This document shows positions 1 to 7,723 of a DNA stretch of 64,000 nt, in pieces. Origin of the DNA: Streptomyces cellostaticus. Its GTDB lineage: Bacteria > Actinomycetota > Actinomycetes > Streptomycetales > Streptomycetaceae. Location: the NCBI RefSeq assembly GCF_001513965.1, contig NZ_KQ948022.1:124001-188000 (forward strand), read 5' to 3'. The notes under the pieces are model-generated. The model was not told where the DNA came from and ran no database searches. It saw only the letters and a program-made list of their open reading frames with translations. A program made the translations under genes and the position numbers. Position 1 is the stretch's first letter, and the number at the start of each line of letters is the position of its first letter.

Positions 1-33
1 GGCACCGCGGCCGGCGGAGCCGAAGATCGGTGA
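1..33 (+). CDS. 3' end of an upstream gene (partial)
   Basis: The first 33 bases read in frame 1 as ten codons (GTAAGGAEDR) followed by TGA, so this is probably the last part of a gene that starts outside the window. It lies 61 bp before hypB on the same strand. In hydrogenase loci of this type a maturation endopeptidase gene often sits beside hypB, and none is present elsewhere in the window, so it could be that gene. Ten codons are too few to identify it. Confidence 0.3.
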   Translation, partial: GTAAGGAEDR

Positions 34-94
34 GACCCCGGGCCGCACCGGACGCGGCCGGGGCTCCGCTTCACGACCGCGAGGAGCTGCGCCC

Positions 95-820
95 ATGTGC
101 CGGTCCGACGTCAAGCAGGCCGTCCTGGCCAAGAACGACGACCTGGCCGCGCGCCTGCGCGACGACCTGACGCGGCAGGGCGTCACGGTGGTCAACCTGC
201 TGTCCAGCCCCGGCAGCGGCAAGACGGAGCTCCTCGGCCGGGTCCTGGCCCAAGCCGTGGACCGGCGCGTTCCGGTCGCCGCGCTCACCGCCGACCTCGC
301 GACCGAGAACGACGCCGTCCGGCTCGCGCGGTCGGGCGCGCCGGTGAGACAACTGCTCACCGACGGACTGTGCCACCTGGAGGCCCGGCAGGTACGCGGG
401 AGCCTTACGGGCTGGCTGCCCGCGGGCACCGCGGTGCTCTTCGTGGAGAACGTCGGCAACCTCGTCTGCCCGGCGTCGTACGACCTCGGCGAGAGCCTGC
501 GGATCGTGCTGATGGCGGTGACCGAGGGCGAGGACAAGCCGCTGAAGTACCCCACCGCGTTCGGCTCGGCCCATCTGGTCGTCATCACCAAGACCGACCT
601 GGCCGAGGCGGCCGGCTTCGACGAGGCCGTCTTCCGGGCCCATGTCCAGCGGGTCAACCCCGGGGTGGAGATCGTACGGTCCTGCGCCCGCACCGGCGAC
701 GGCGTCGACACGTTCCTGGCCCACGCTCTCGCCGCCCGGCACGGAGCCCCGCCGCACCGGCCCCCGCTCGCCCCGCACCCCCACGGCCACCACCATCCCG
801 CCTCCGCCCCCGTCTCGTGA
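95..820 (+). CDS. hypB: HypB, nickel-inserting GTPase of hydrogenase maturation
   Basis: This 241-aa cytoplasmic GTPase works with HypA to deliver nickel to the immature hydrogenase large subunit. The P-loop SSPGSGKTELL lies near residues 37-47. The metal-site Cys-His pair is in GLCHLEA near residue 93, and ENVGNLVCP and the NKxD-like TKTD follow. The ATG at 95 is preceded by GAGGAGC. Two features are unusual: the N-terminus (MCRSDV) lacks the CxxCGC nickel motif of enteric HypB, and the histidine-rich nickel-storage stretch is at the C-terminus (HPHGHHHP) rather than near the N-terminus. The stop overlaps the GTG start of hypF (GTGA). It is the first visible gene of the hypBFCDE operon. Confidence 0.95.
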   Translation: MCRSDVKQAVLAKNDDLAARLRDDLTRQGVTVVNLLSSPGSGKTELLGRVLAQAVDRRVPVAALTADLATENDAVRLARSGAPVRQLLTDGLCHLEARQVRGSLTGWLPAGTAVLFVENVGNLVCPASYDLGESLRIVLMAVTEGEDKPLKYPTAFGSAHLVVITKTDLAEAAGFDEAVFRAHVQRVNPGVEIVRSCARTGDGVDTFLAHALAARHGAPPHRPPLAPHPHGHHHPASAPVS

Positions 821-3174
821 CCGCGCCCGTCACCGGCCCGGTACGCCGCCGGCTCACCGTGCGCGGCACGGTGCAGGGCGTCGGCTTCCGGCCGTATGTG
901 CACCGGCTGGCCGCCGACCTCGCGCTGGCCGGGTACGTGAGTAACACCGCGAACGGCGTGCTCATCGAGGTCGAGGGCCCGGCGGAGGGCGTCGGACGCT
1001 TCTGCGAGCTGCTGGCCGGGCAGCCCCCGCCGCTCGCCGCGGTCACCGGCGTCGGCAGCGAGGACCTCCCGGCCACCGGCGCCACCGATCCCTTCACCAT
1101 CCGTCCCACCGAGGGGTCCACCGGCCGCACCCAGCTCCCGCCCGACACCGCGACCTGCGCCGACTGCCTGCGCGAGCTGGCCGATCCGGACGACCGCCGC
1201 CACCGCCACCCGTTCCTCACCTGCACCCACTGCGGCCCCCGCTTCACCATCGCCACGGCGATGCCGTACGACCGCGCGGCCACGACCATGGCGGGCTTCC
1301 CGATGTGCCCCGCCTGCGCCCGCGAGTACGGCGCCCCGGCCGACCGGCGCTTCCACGCCCAGCCCGTCGCCTGCCCCGACTGCGGCCCGCGGCTCCGCCT
1401 GGTCCCGGCCGACGGCACCGGCGTCCGCCCGGCCCGGGACGCCGACGCCCTGGCCACGGCTCGGGCCCTGCTGGCCGCAGGGCGGATCGTCGCCGTGAAG
1501 GGCGTCGGCGGCTACCACCTGGCCTGCGACGCCACCGACGCGACTGCCGTCGCCACCCTGCGCACCCGCAAGGAACGGGGTGGCAAGGCCTTCGCCGTGA
1601 TGTGCGCCGACCTCGATGCGGCCGAACGCGTCGCACTCCTCTCCGACGCCGAACGGACCGCGCTCACCGGCGCCCGGCGCCCCATCGTCCTGCTGCGCAG
1701 ACGCGCGCGGACAGACGGCCTCCGCCTCGCCGACGAGGTCTGTCCGGGCAGCCCCCACGTGGGCGTGATGCTGCCCTACACCCCCGTCCACACCCTGCTG
1801 TTCGGGCTGCCGGGTGATCCGCCCGGCCCCCGGGTGCTGGTCATGACCAGCGGCAACCGCTCCGGCGAGCCCATCGTCACCGACGACACCGACGCGCTGA
1901 CCCGGCTGGCCAAACTCGCCGACGCCTGGCTCGCCCACGACCGGCCCATCGCCTCCCCGTGCGACGACTCCCTGCTACGGGTGCGCCCCGACGGCACCGA
2001 ACAGGTGCTGCGCCGCTCCCGCGGGTACGTCCCCCGCCCCCTGCGGCTCCCGCTCCCGGTCCGTCCCGCGCTCGCGGTCGGCGGCGACCTGAAGAACGCC
2101 CCCTGCCTCGGCGAGGGCGACCACGCCTGGTTCGGTCCGCACATCGCAGACATGGGCGACCTGGCCACCCTCGCAGCCGCGGAACGGGCCGAACGGCACC
2201 TCACCCGCCTCACCGGAGTCACCCCCCGGCTGGTGGCCGCCGACCGGCACCCCGGATACCACTCGACGGCCTGGGCGCGCCGACGCGCCTCCCAACTCGT
2301 CCTGGAATCACCGAAGCTGGTCCAGCACCACCACGCACACATCGCCTCGGCGATGGCCGAACACGGCCTCGACGGCAGCACGCCCGTGATCGGCGTCGCC
2401 TTCGACGGCACCGGGTACGGCGACGACGGGACCGTGTGGGGCGGCGAGGTACTGCTCGCCGACTACACCGGCTACCGGCGCTTCGCCCACCTGACCCCAG
2501 CCCCGCTGCCCGGCGGCGACGCCGGCGTGGCCAACCCCTGCCGGCTGGCGCTGGCCCGGCTGTGGGCGGGGGGGCTGGCGTGGGAGCCGGACCTGCCGAG
2601 TGTCGCCGCGTGCACGGAGGGTGAACTCGCCGTCCTTCACCGACAGCTGACCCGGCAGGTGGCCTGCGTACCGACCTCCAGCATGGGCCGCCTCTTCGAT
2701 GCCGTGTCGTCCCTGGTCGGCGTGTGCCACCGCGCGGGATACGAGGCGCAGGCAGCGCTGGAACTGGAGGCCGCGGCGACGGAGGCGTGGCATGCGGATG
2801 CCCTGGCGTACGGCTTCGGGTTCAGCAGACCGGGCCCGGCGGCCGGGTGGCACATCGCCCCGCCGCTGGAAGCCCTCCTCGCCGATCGGCGCCGCGGCAC
2901 CCCCGCCCCCGTACTGGCGGCCCGCTTCCACCGGGGCGTGGCCCGGGCCGTCACCGAGATCTGTCGCCGGGCCCGCAGCGCAACCGGCCTTGACACCGTC
3001 GCCCTCACCGGGGGCGTCTTCGCCAACGGCCTGCTGGAGGAGGAGTGCGCCGCCCTGCTGACCCGGGACGGCTTCACGGTCCTCAGGCACGGCGAAGTGC
3101 CGCCGAACGACGGCGGGTTGGCGCTCGGCCAGCTCATGGTCGCGGCAACCGCAATCAACCACGAGACGGAGTGA
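817..3174 (+). CDS. hypF: HypF, carbamoyltransferase of hydrogenase maturation
   Basis: HypF activates carbamoyl phosphate and carbamoylates the C-terminal Cys of HypE, the first step in making the cyanide ligands of the NiFe site. The protein is 785 aa, normal for the family. Domains in order: acylphosphatase-like (GTVQGVGFRP, residues 17-26), two zinc fingers (CADC...CTHC and CPAC...CPDC, about 114-190), YrdC-like (about 215-385, KGVGGYHLACD), and a Kae1-like domain (about 410-785) with HHHAH near 504 and FDGTGYGDDG. I chose the GTG at 817 because it overlaps the hypB stop and the acylphosphatase domain begins just after it. The reading frame is open further upstream but that stretch is antisense-like and not coding. 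hypC follows after 3 bp. Confidence 0.96.
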   Translation: MTAPVTGPVRRRLTVRGTVQGVGFRPYVHRLAADLALAGYVSNTANGVLIEVEGPAEGVGRFCELLAGQPPPLAAVTGVGSEDLPATGATDPFTIRPTEGSTGRTQLPPDTATCADCLRELADPDDRRHRHPFLTCTHCGPRFTIATAMPYDRAATTMAGFPMCPACAREYGAPADRRFHAQPVACPDCGPRLRLVPADGTGVRPARDADALATARALLAAGRIVAVKGVGGYHLACDATDATAVATLRTRKERGGKAFAVMCADLDAAERVALLSDAERTALTGARRPIVLLRRRARTDGLRLADEVCPGSPHVGVMLPYTPVHTLLFGLPGDPPGPRVLVMTSGNRSGEPIVTDDTDALTRLAKLADAWLAHDRPIASPCDDSLLRVRPDGTEQVLRRSRGYVPRPLRLPLPVRPALAVGGDLKNAPCLGEGDHAWFGPHIADMGDLATLAAAERAERHLTRLTGVTPRLVAADRHPGYHSTAWARRRASQLVLESPKLVQHHHAHIASAMAEHGLDGSTPVIGVAFDGTGYGDDGTVWGGEVLLADYTGYRRFAHLTPAPLPGGDAGVANPCRLALARLWAGGLAWEPDLPSVAACTEGELAVLHRQLTRQVACVPTSSMGRLFDAVSSLVGVCHRAGYEAQAALELEAAATEAWHADALAYGFGFSRPGPAAGWHIAPPLEALLADRRRGTPAPVLAARFHRGVARAVTEICRRARSATGLDTVALTGGVFANGLLEEECAALLTRDGFTVLRHGEVPPNDGGLALGQLMVAATAINHETE

Positions 3175-3177
3175 CCC

Positions 3178-3468
3178 ATGTGTCTGGCAGTGCCCGGCAA
3201 GGTCGTGGCCATCGACGACGGCGCCGACCCGCTCACCGGGCTGATCGACTTCGGCGGAGTGCGGAAACAGGCGTGTCTGGAGTACCTGCCCGATGTGCGG
3301 GTGGGGGAGTACGTCATCGTCCACGTCGGGTTCGCGTTGCAGCGGCTGGACGAGGAGTCGGCCCGGGCGTCCCTGGAGCTGTTCGGGCAACTGGGACTGC
3401 TGGAGGAGGAGTTCGGCGACGCCTGGGAGCAGGCGGCCCGGCAGGAGAGCGGACGTGAGGTCCAGTGA
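3178..3468 (+). CDS. hypC: HypC, hydrogenase assembly chaperone
   Basis: HypC is a small chaperone that carries the Fe(CN)2CO unit with HypD and hands it to the large-subunit precursor. The 96-aa protein starts MCLAVPGKV, which contains the essential Cys2 and the family signature. It continues with GLIDFGGVRKQACLEYLPDVRVGEYVIVHVGFAL, a typical HypC core spread over residues 20-55. The ATG lies 3 bp after hypF and is preceded by a purine-rich GGAG. Its stop overlaps the GTG of hypD (GTGA), implying translational coupling. Confidence 0.96.
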   Translation: MCLAVPGKVVAIDDGADPLTGLIDFGGVRKQACLEYLPDVRVGEYVIVHVGFALQRLDEESARASLELFGQLGLLEEEFGDAWEQAARQESGREVQ

Positions 3469-4607
3469 AGTACATCGACGAGTTCAACGCCCCGGACCTG
3501 GCACACCGGTTGCTGGACGAGATCCGCGCCACCGTCACCCGCCCCTGGGCGCTGATGGAGGTGTGCGGCGGCCAGACCCACTCCATCATCCGTCACGGAA
3601 TCGACCAACTCCTCCCGGAGCAAGTGGAGTTGATCCACGGCCCCGGCTGCCCGGTGTGCGTCACGCCGCTCGACGTCATCGACCAGGCGCTGGAGATCGC
3701 CGCTCGCCCGGGCGTGATCTTCTGCTCCTTCGGCGACATGCTGCGGGTGCCCGGCACCGACCGGGACCTGTTCCGGGTCAAGGGCGAGGGCGGTGACGTA
3801 CGGGTGGTGTACTCGCCGCTCGATGCCCTCGACCTCGCCCGCAGGAACCCGGACCGCCAGGTCGTCTTCTTCGCGATCGGCTTCGAGACGACGGCCCCTG
3901 CCAACGCCATGGCCGTGCACCAGGCCCGCCGCCTGGGCCTGGACAACTTCAGCCTGCTCGTGTCCCACGTCCGGGTCCCCCCGGCGATCGACGCCATCAT
4001 GACGGCCCCCGAATGCCGGGTGCAGGGCTTCCTCGCCGCCGGGCACGTGTGCAGCGTGATGGGCACCGCCGAGTACCCGGAGCTGGCCGAGAAGCACCGG
4101 GTGCCGCTCGTCGTCACCGGCTTCGAACCGCTGGACATCCTCGAGGGCATCCGCCGCGCCGTCCACCAGCTGGAGCGCGGGGAGCACCGGGTGGAGAACG
4201 CCTACGCCCGAGCCGTGCGTGAGCGGGGCAACCCGGCGGCCCTGCGCATGATCGAGGAGGTGTTCGAGGTCACCGACCGCAACTGGCGCGGTATCGGCCG
4301 CATTCCGGCCAGCGGCTGGCGCCTGACCGACGCCTTCCGCGCCTACGACGCCGAGCACCGTTTCGACGTCACCGGCATCCGCACCGAGGAACCCGCCCAG
4401 TGCCGTGCCGGCGAGGTCCTGCAGGGCCTGATCAAACCGACCGAGTGCGAGGCGTTCGGCACGACCTGCACCCCGCGCACCCCGCTCGGCGCCACGATGG
4501 TCTCCAGCGAGGGCGCCTGCGCGGCCTACTACCTGTACCGCCGGATGACCGGCCCCGCGCCGCAGGGATCCCGTATCCCGCGGGAGGAGATGAACCCCGT
4601 TGGCTGA
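3465..4607 (+). CDS. hypD: HypD, Fe-S scaffold for Fe(CN)2CO assembly
   Basis: HypD is the scaffold, carrying a [4Fe-4S] cluster, on which the iron of the NiFe site receives CN and CO ligands, together with HypC and HypE. At 380 aa it has the family's usual length. Visible motifs are MEVCGGQTHSI near residue 25, GPGCPVCVTP near 60, GFETTAP in the middle, and the C-terminal cysteines in FGTTCTPRTPLG and SSEGACAAY. It starts with GTG at 3465, overlapping the hypC stop by 4 nt. It ends 8 nt inside hypE. Confidence 0.96.
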   Translation: MKYIDEFNAPDLAHRLLDEIRATVTRPWALMEVCGGQTHSIIRHGIDQLLPEQVELIHGPGCPVCVTPLDVIDQALEIAARPGVIFCSFGDMLRVPGTDRDLFRVKGEGGDVRVVYSPLDALDLARRNPDRQVVFFAIGFETTAPANAMAVHQARRLGLDNFSLLVSHVRVPPAIDAIMTAPECRVQGFLAAGHVCSVMGTAEYPELAEKHRVPLVVTGFEPLDILEGIRRAVHQLERGEHRVENAYARAVRERGNPAALRMIEEVFEVTDRNWRGIGRIPASGWRLTDAFRAYDAEHRFDVTGIRTEEPAQCRAGEVLQGLIKPTECEAFGTTCTPRTPLGATMVSSEGACAAYYLYRRMTGPAPQGSRIPREEMNPVG

Positions 4608-5691
4608 CCTCGCCACCGAAGCCGCCGAAGCGACCGAAGCGTCCGTCGACCCCGCGAACTGGACCTGCCCCGCCCCCCTGCGCGACCAGCCGGTCATCGT
4701 GATGGGCCACGGCGGGGGCGGCGCCCTGTCCGCCGAGCTGATCGAGCAGGTCTTCGCCCCCGCGTACGGCAACCCCACCCTGGCCGCCCTCACCGACTCG
4801 GCCGTCCTCGACCTGGGCGGCGCGCGGCTGGCGTTCTCCACCGACTCCTACGTCGTACGGCCGCTGTTCTTCCCCGGCGGCAGCCTGGGCGACCTCGCGG
4901 TCAACGGCACCGTCAACGACCTTGCGATGAGCGGCGCCCGGCCCGCCTACCTCTCCACGGCGTTCGTCCTGGAGGAAGGCGTGGAACTCGCCGTCGTCGA
5001 GCGGATCGCCCGCGCCATCGGGGCGGCGGCCCGGGCGGCGGACGTCACCGTCGCCACGGGCGACACCAAGGTGGTCGAGTCCGGACACGGAGACGGCGTC
5101 TACGTCACCACCGCCGGCGTCGGCCTCGTCCCCGACGGAGTCGACATCCGCCCGCAGCGCGCCCGCCCGGGCGACGCCGTCATCGTCAGCGGCCCGATCG
5201 GCCTGCACGGCGTGGCGATCATGAGCGTGCGGGAGGGCCTGGAGTTCGGCATCGAGATCGCCTCCGACACCGCGCCCCTGGCCGGCCTGGTGGCAGCCAT
5301 GCTGGCGGTCACCCGGGACATCCACGTCCTGCGCGACCCCACCCGGGGCGGGCTCGGCGCCTCCCTGAACGAGATCGCCCGCGCCTCCGGCACCGGCGTC
5401 CGGCTGCGCGAGCGGGCCGTCCCGGTCCCGGACGAGGTCGCGAACGCCTGCGGCTTCCTCGGCCTGGACCCGCTGTACGTCGCCAACGAGGGCCGGCTCG
5501 TCGCCTTCGTGCCCCCGCAGGAGGCCGAGGCGGTGCTCGCGGCGATGCGGGCCCACCCGCAGGGCGGCGGCGCGGCTCTGATCGGGGAGTGCGTCGAGGA
5601 TCATCCGGGCATGGTCGTCGTCGCCACCGCCCTCGGCGGCACCCGGGTGGTGGACCTGCCGCTGGGAGAGCAGCTGCCGCGCATCTGCTGA
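4600..5691 (+). CDS. hypE: HypE, thiocarbamate dehydratase of hydrogenase maturation
   Basis: HypE dehydrates the carbamoyl group placed on its C-terminal Cys to a thiocyanate, the donor of the cyanide ligands. The 363-aa protein ends in the diagnostic PRIC, so the acceptor Cys is the last residue. The N-terminal GHGGGG loop (about residues 31-36) and FSTDSYVVRPLFFPGG are typical of the AIR-synthase-like ATPase fold. I chose the TTG at 4600, which has GGGAGGAG at 4582-4589 and overlaps hypD by 8 nt. It is the last gene of the operon and a strong hairpin follows 15 bp later. Confidence 0.95.
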   Translation: MADLATEAAEATEASVDPANWTCPAPLRDQPVIVMGHGGGGALSAELIEQVFAPAYGNPTLAALTDSAVLDLGGARLAFSTDSYVVRPLFFPGGSLGDLAVNGTVNDLAMSGARPAYLSTAFVLEEGVELAVVERIARAIGAAARAADVTVATGDTKVVESGHGDGVYVTTAGVGLVPDGVDIRPQRARPGDAVIVSGPIGLHGVAIMSVREGLEFGIEIASDTAPLAGLVAAMLAVTRDIHVLRDPTRGGLGASLNEIARASGTGVRLRERAVPVPDEVANACGFLGLDPLYVANEGRLVAFVPPQEAEAVLAAMRAHPQGGGAALIGECVEDHPGMVVVATALGGTRVVDLPLGEQLPRIC

Positions 5692-5706
5692 GGAGGTGCG
5701 GACAGC

Positions 5707-5747
5707 GTGCGGCCCCGCCGGAGCCCGAGGCACCGGCGGGGCCGCAC
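5707..5747. terminator. Bidirectional hairpin between hypE and hypA
   Basis: A perfect 15-bp inverted repeat, GTGCGGCCCCGCCGG at 5707-5721 and its complement at 5733-5747, is separated by an 11-nt loop. It lies exactly between the converging ends of hypE (5691) and hypA (5752), so it probably terminates both operons. No U-tract follows, as is common in Streptomyces terminators. Confidence 0.8.
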
Positions 5748-5751
5748 CCGG

Positions 5752-6099
5752 TCAGGGCACCGCTTCGACGCCCGTGATCTCCAGTTCCCGTCCGCTGCGC
5801 AGGTCCTGCGAGGGCTGGTCGCAGCGGGGGCACCAGAAGAACGGCGGCATGCCGACCGCGAACTCCTCGGCACACCCGCCGCACCAGGCTCGCGCGGTCA
5901 CCTGCTCGACGACGAGACGGGCCGCGGCGAGGGCCGTACCGTCGCGGGCCACCTCGAAGGCGAAGTGCAGCGCGTCCGGTACCACCCCCGCCAGCTCCCC
6001 GACCCGGACGGTCACCGACGAGACGCCGTCGACGCCGTCCGCCCGGGCGATCTCCTCGGCCTGTTCCACGATCGCCGTAGCGATCGACAGCTCGTGCAC
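5752..6099 (-). CDS. hypA: HypA, nickel chaperone
   Basis: HypA binds nickel through an N-terminal His and works with HypB to load it into the hydrogenase large subunit. With a GTG start at 6099 the protein begins MHELSIATAI, the invariant HypA N-terminus including ligand His2. The upstream in-frame residues are not family-like. The structural zinc site is seen as CGGC and CPRC, about residues 69-91. The length, 115 aa, is normal. It is the last gene of the leftward hydrogenase operon, 7 nt after the preceding small gene, and it converges on hypE. Confidence 0.94.
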   Translation of the reverse strand: MHELSIATAIVEQAEEIARADGVDGVSSVTVRVGELAGVVPDALHFAFEVARDGTALAAARLVVEQVTARAWCGGCAEEFAVGMPPFFWCPRCDQPSQDLRSGRELEITGVEAVP

Positions 6100-6106
6100 G
6101 GCGGGC

Positions 6107-6295
6107 TCAGGGGTACCGGCGGTTCGCGCGCAGGCCACCGGTCATCCGGTAGATCCGCAACTCGCGTACCACGCCGGGCAGTTCCTTCAGGAACAGGGTC
6201 AGCGCCAGACCGCCCACCAGCACGGCCTGCGCGAGCAGCACCTGTCGCCCGGACACCGCCGATCTCGCTGTCCTCGCCCTTTTGCAGCGCTTCAT
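6107..6295 (-). CDS. Small single-span membrane protein (DUF6893-like)
   Basis: This is a 62-aa protein with a basic N-terminus (MKRCKRARTAR), one hydrophobic segment (about residues 19-35, VLLAQAVLVGGLALTLF) and a positively charged tail with ELRIYRM. It resembles the small DUF6893-type proteins that I recall from actinobacterial hydrogenase loci. I chose the ATG at 6295 because GGGAG lies about 9 nt before it; a longer in-frame start exists at 6334. It sits between the 68-aa gene and hypA on the same strand with tight spacing. Its role is unknown. Membrane attachment of the hydrogenase or of a maturation step is only a guess. Confidence 0.6.
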   Translation of the reverse strand: MKRCKRARTARSAVSGRQVLLAQAVLVGGLALTLFLKELPGVVRELRIYRMTGGLRANRRYP

Positions 6296-6330
6296 CACGC
6301 TCACTCCCTGGTCTCTCATCCCGGGCTCTG

Positions 6331-6537
6331 TCATCCCGGCGAGATGTTCGGCATTTCCTCGATCAGCGCGTCATGCCGCTTCGAGTGGATCCCCGTGGAG
6401 CGGCGCGCGTCGGAGGTGCCGTCCGCGTGGTGTCCGCTCTGCTCCTTGTACGGGCCCTTGTTGCCCTGGTGCAGGCCGCGCACGTGGGTGGGCGTGTCGG
6501 GCTTCGCCTGGGGGCGCCCCACTCTGATGCTGCCCAT
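6331..6537 (-). CDS. 68-aa conserved hydrophilic protein of the hydrogenase operon
   Basis: The start MGSIRVGRPQ has a near-perfect AAAGGAG ribosome site 6 nt upstream, which makes this short gene convincing. The 68-aa product is hydrophilic, without membrane segment or cysteine. It is rich in Gly, His and charged residues (HVRGLHQGNKGPYKEQ, then a run with HHADGTSDARR) and looks largely disordered. I do not recognise a family. It is co-directional with the hydrogenase genes, 20 bp after the DUF5947-type gene and 35 bp before the small membrane protein, so a role linked to the hydrogenase is inferred from position only. Confidence 0.65.
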   Translation of the reverse strand: MGSIRVGRPQAKPDTPTHVRGLHQGNKGPYKEQSGHHADGTSDARRSTGIHSKRHDALIEEMPNISPG

Positions 6538-6557
6538 GGTCGTCTCCTTTCTGGGCT

Positions 6558-7154
6558 TCACGATCGCTCGGTGAGCTCCGCGAAGAACCGCTCGACGGCC
6601 GGCCAGACCCGGCCGCCACCGGACAGCCCCCGCCACTCGCGGCGGACGAGGGCGACCATCCGGAAACAGTCGTCGATGGGCACGATCCAGTGCTCGTCCG
6701 CGCCCCGTACGGTGTTCACCAGCAGCGCCTCCACCTCGGGTGCCACGGAGGCGAGCTGCGGACACATCGTGGCCAGCCGCTGCCAGGCCGCCGCGTCCAC
6801 CTCCCACCGCATGGCTCCCGCCGGGCTCGGCCCCTGGGCGGTGACCGTGCCGTCGCAGCGCGGTACGAAGAACACCAGGCCCACCGGTACGCCCAGCACC
6901 GCCGTGTCGACCGGCGGCAGCCGGAGCCGGCGCCGGGGCACCAGCCGGTGACGTCCCTCGCCCGCCCCGTCCTCGGCGAACAGCACCGAGCAGGGCCGGC
7001 ACACGCACTGCACCTGTGCTGCCTCGGTGTCGTACAGGTGGGGGTGCTCGTCGGCCACCGGGGCGGCGCACAGGTCGCACACCTCGGGCTCGGCGGTCAC
7101 CGCCCGGTCGGCGGCCGAGCGGATGACGCGGGCCAGCGCTCCGTCCATGGTCAC
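6558..7154 (-). CDS. DUF5947-type protein of the hydrogenase operon
   Basis: This 198-aa cytoplasmic protein starts at a GTG (7154) that overlaps the stop of the NifU-like gene as GTGA. An in-frame ATG lies 6 nt later. The N-terminal third carries a rubredoxin-like metal site: EVCDLCAAP near residues 23-31 and QCVCRPC near residues 49-55, i.e. two CxxC pairs. The rest includes RWEVDAAAWQRL and HWIVPIDDCFRMVALVRREW. I match it from memory to DUF5947, a family found with group 5 hydrogenases. The cysteines suggest bound zinc or iron and possibly an electron-transfer partner, which is inference. Confidence 0.75.
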   Translation of the reverse strand: MTMDGALARVIRSAADRAVTAEPEVCDLCAAPVADEHPHLYDTEAAQVQCVCRPCSVLFAEDGAGEGRHRLVPRRRLRLPPVDTAVLGVPVGLVFFVPRCDGTVTAQGPSPAGAMRWEVDAAAWQRLATMCPQLASVAPEVEALLVNTVRGADEHWIVPIDDCFRMVALVRREWRGLSGGGRVWPAVERFFAELTERS

Positions 7155-7723
7155 TGCGCCACCTGCGGCTGCGGCGCGGTGCGCCGCGTCAGCGTGGTCA
7201 GCGGGACGAAGGCCGGGGCCGCCCGCCGCTCGGCGGCGACCGGTTCCACGGCCTCCAGCTCCGGGGCGGCGGCCAGCACCGCCGCGCGGACGGCTTCCGT
7301 GATGTCGGCCGACCCGCCGCCGCATCCGGAACCGCACCCGCCGCCGGTGCTCACCCGCACCCGGGCCACCCGCCCTTCGACACCGGCCCACTCCAGGTCA
7401 CCGCCGCGTTCGCGCACCGCGGGCCGCAGTTTCTCGACCGCGCGGGCGGCCCGGCGCTCGGCGGGCTCGGGATGCAGGGCGTGCAGCACCAGCAGGTGCC
7501 CCAGCAGCTCGTCGTCGGCCAGGCGCTCGCGCAAGGCCTCGTCCGCCCGGTCCAGGACCCGGGCGAGCGCCTCGCCGTAGACCTCGGTCAGCAGACGCAC
7601 CGACTCCAGCGCCTCGCGGGCGGCCGGGCCGGGCGCGGACTCCAGCCCCGCCAGCACCTCGTCGAGCCGGGTGAGCCGCGCCTCCACCGCCGGATCCGGG
7701 AGCCGTACGACCGGGTCAGCCAT
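7151..7723 (-). CDS. NifU-like Fe-S protein of the hydrogenase operon
   Basis: This 190-aa protein has a helical N-terminal half and a C-terminal NifU-type domain (about residues 85-160), seen in LRPAVRERGGDLEWAGVEG and a glycine-rich cysteine motif. NifU C-terminal domains normally hold a transient Fe-S cluster with CxxC. Here the cysteines are Cys130 and Cys134, spaced CxxxC (GGGCGSGCGGG). The gene overlaps the large-subunit stop by 8 nt and its own stop overlaps the next gene as GTGA, so the three are probably translationally coupled. It may supply or repair clusters of the small subunit, or act as an electron carrier, as proposed for NifU-like proteins in group 5 operons. Confidence 0.82.
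   Translation of the reverse strand: MADPVVRLPDPAVEARLTRLDEVLAGLESAPGPAAREALESVRLLTEVYGEALARVLDRADEALRERLADDELLGHLLVLHALHPEPAERRAARAVEKLRPAVRERGGDLEWAGVEGRVARVRVSTGGGCGSGCGGGSADITEAVRAAVLAAAPELEAVEPVAAERRAAPAFVPLTTLTRRTAPQPQVAQ

Noticed and set aside
97..816. Long open frame upstream of the hypF start, in frame with it
   Set aside because: It overlaps hypB throughout and its product is Arg/Pro/Gly-rich low-complexity sequence typical of a high-GC shadow frame; the acylphosphatase domain starts only after the GTG at 817.
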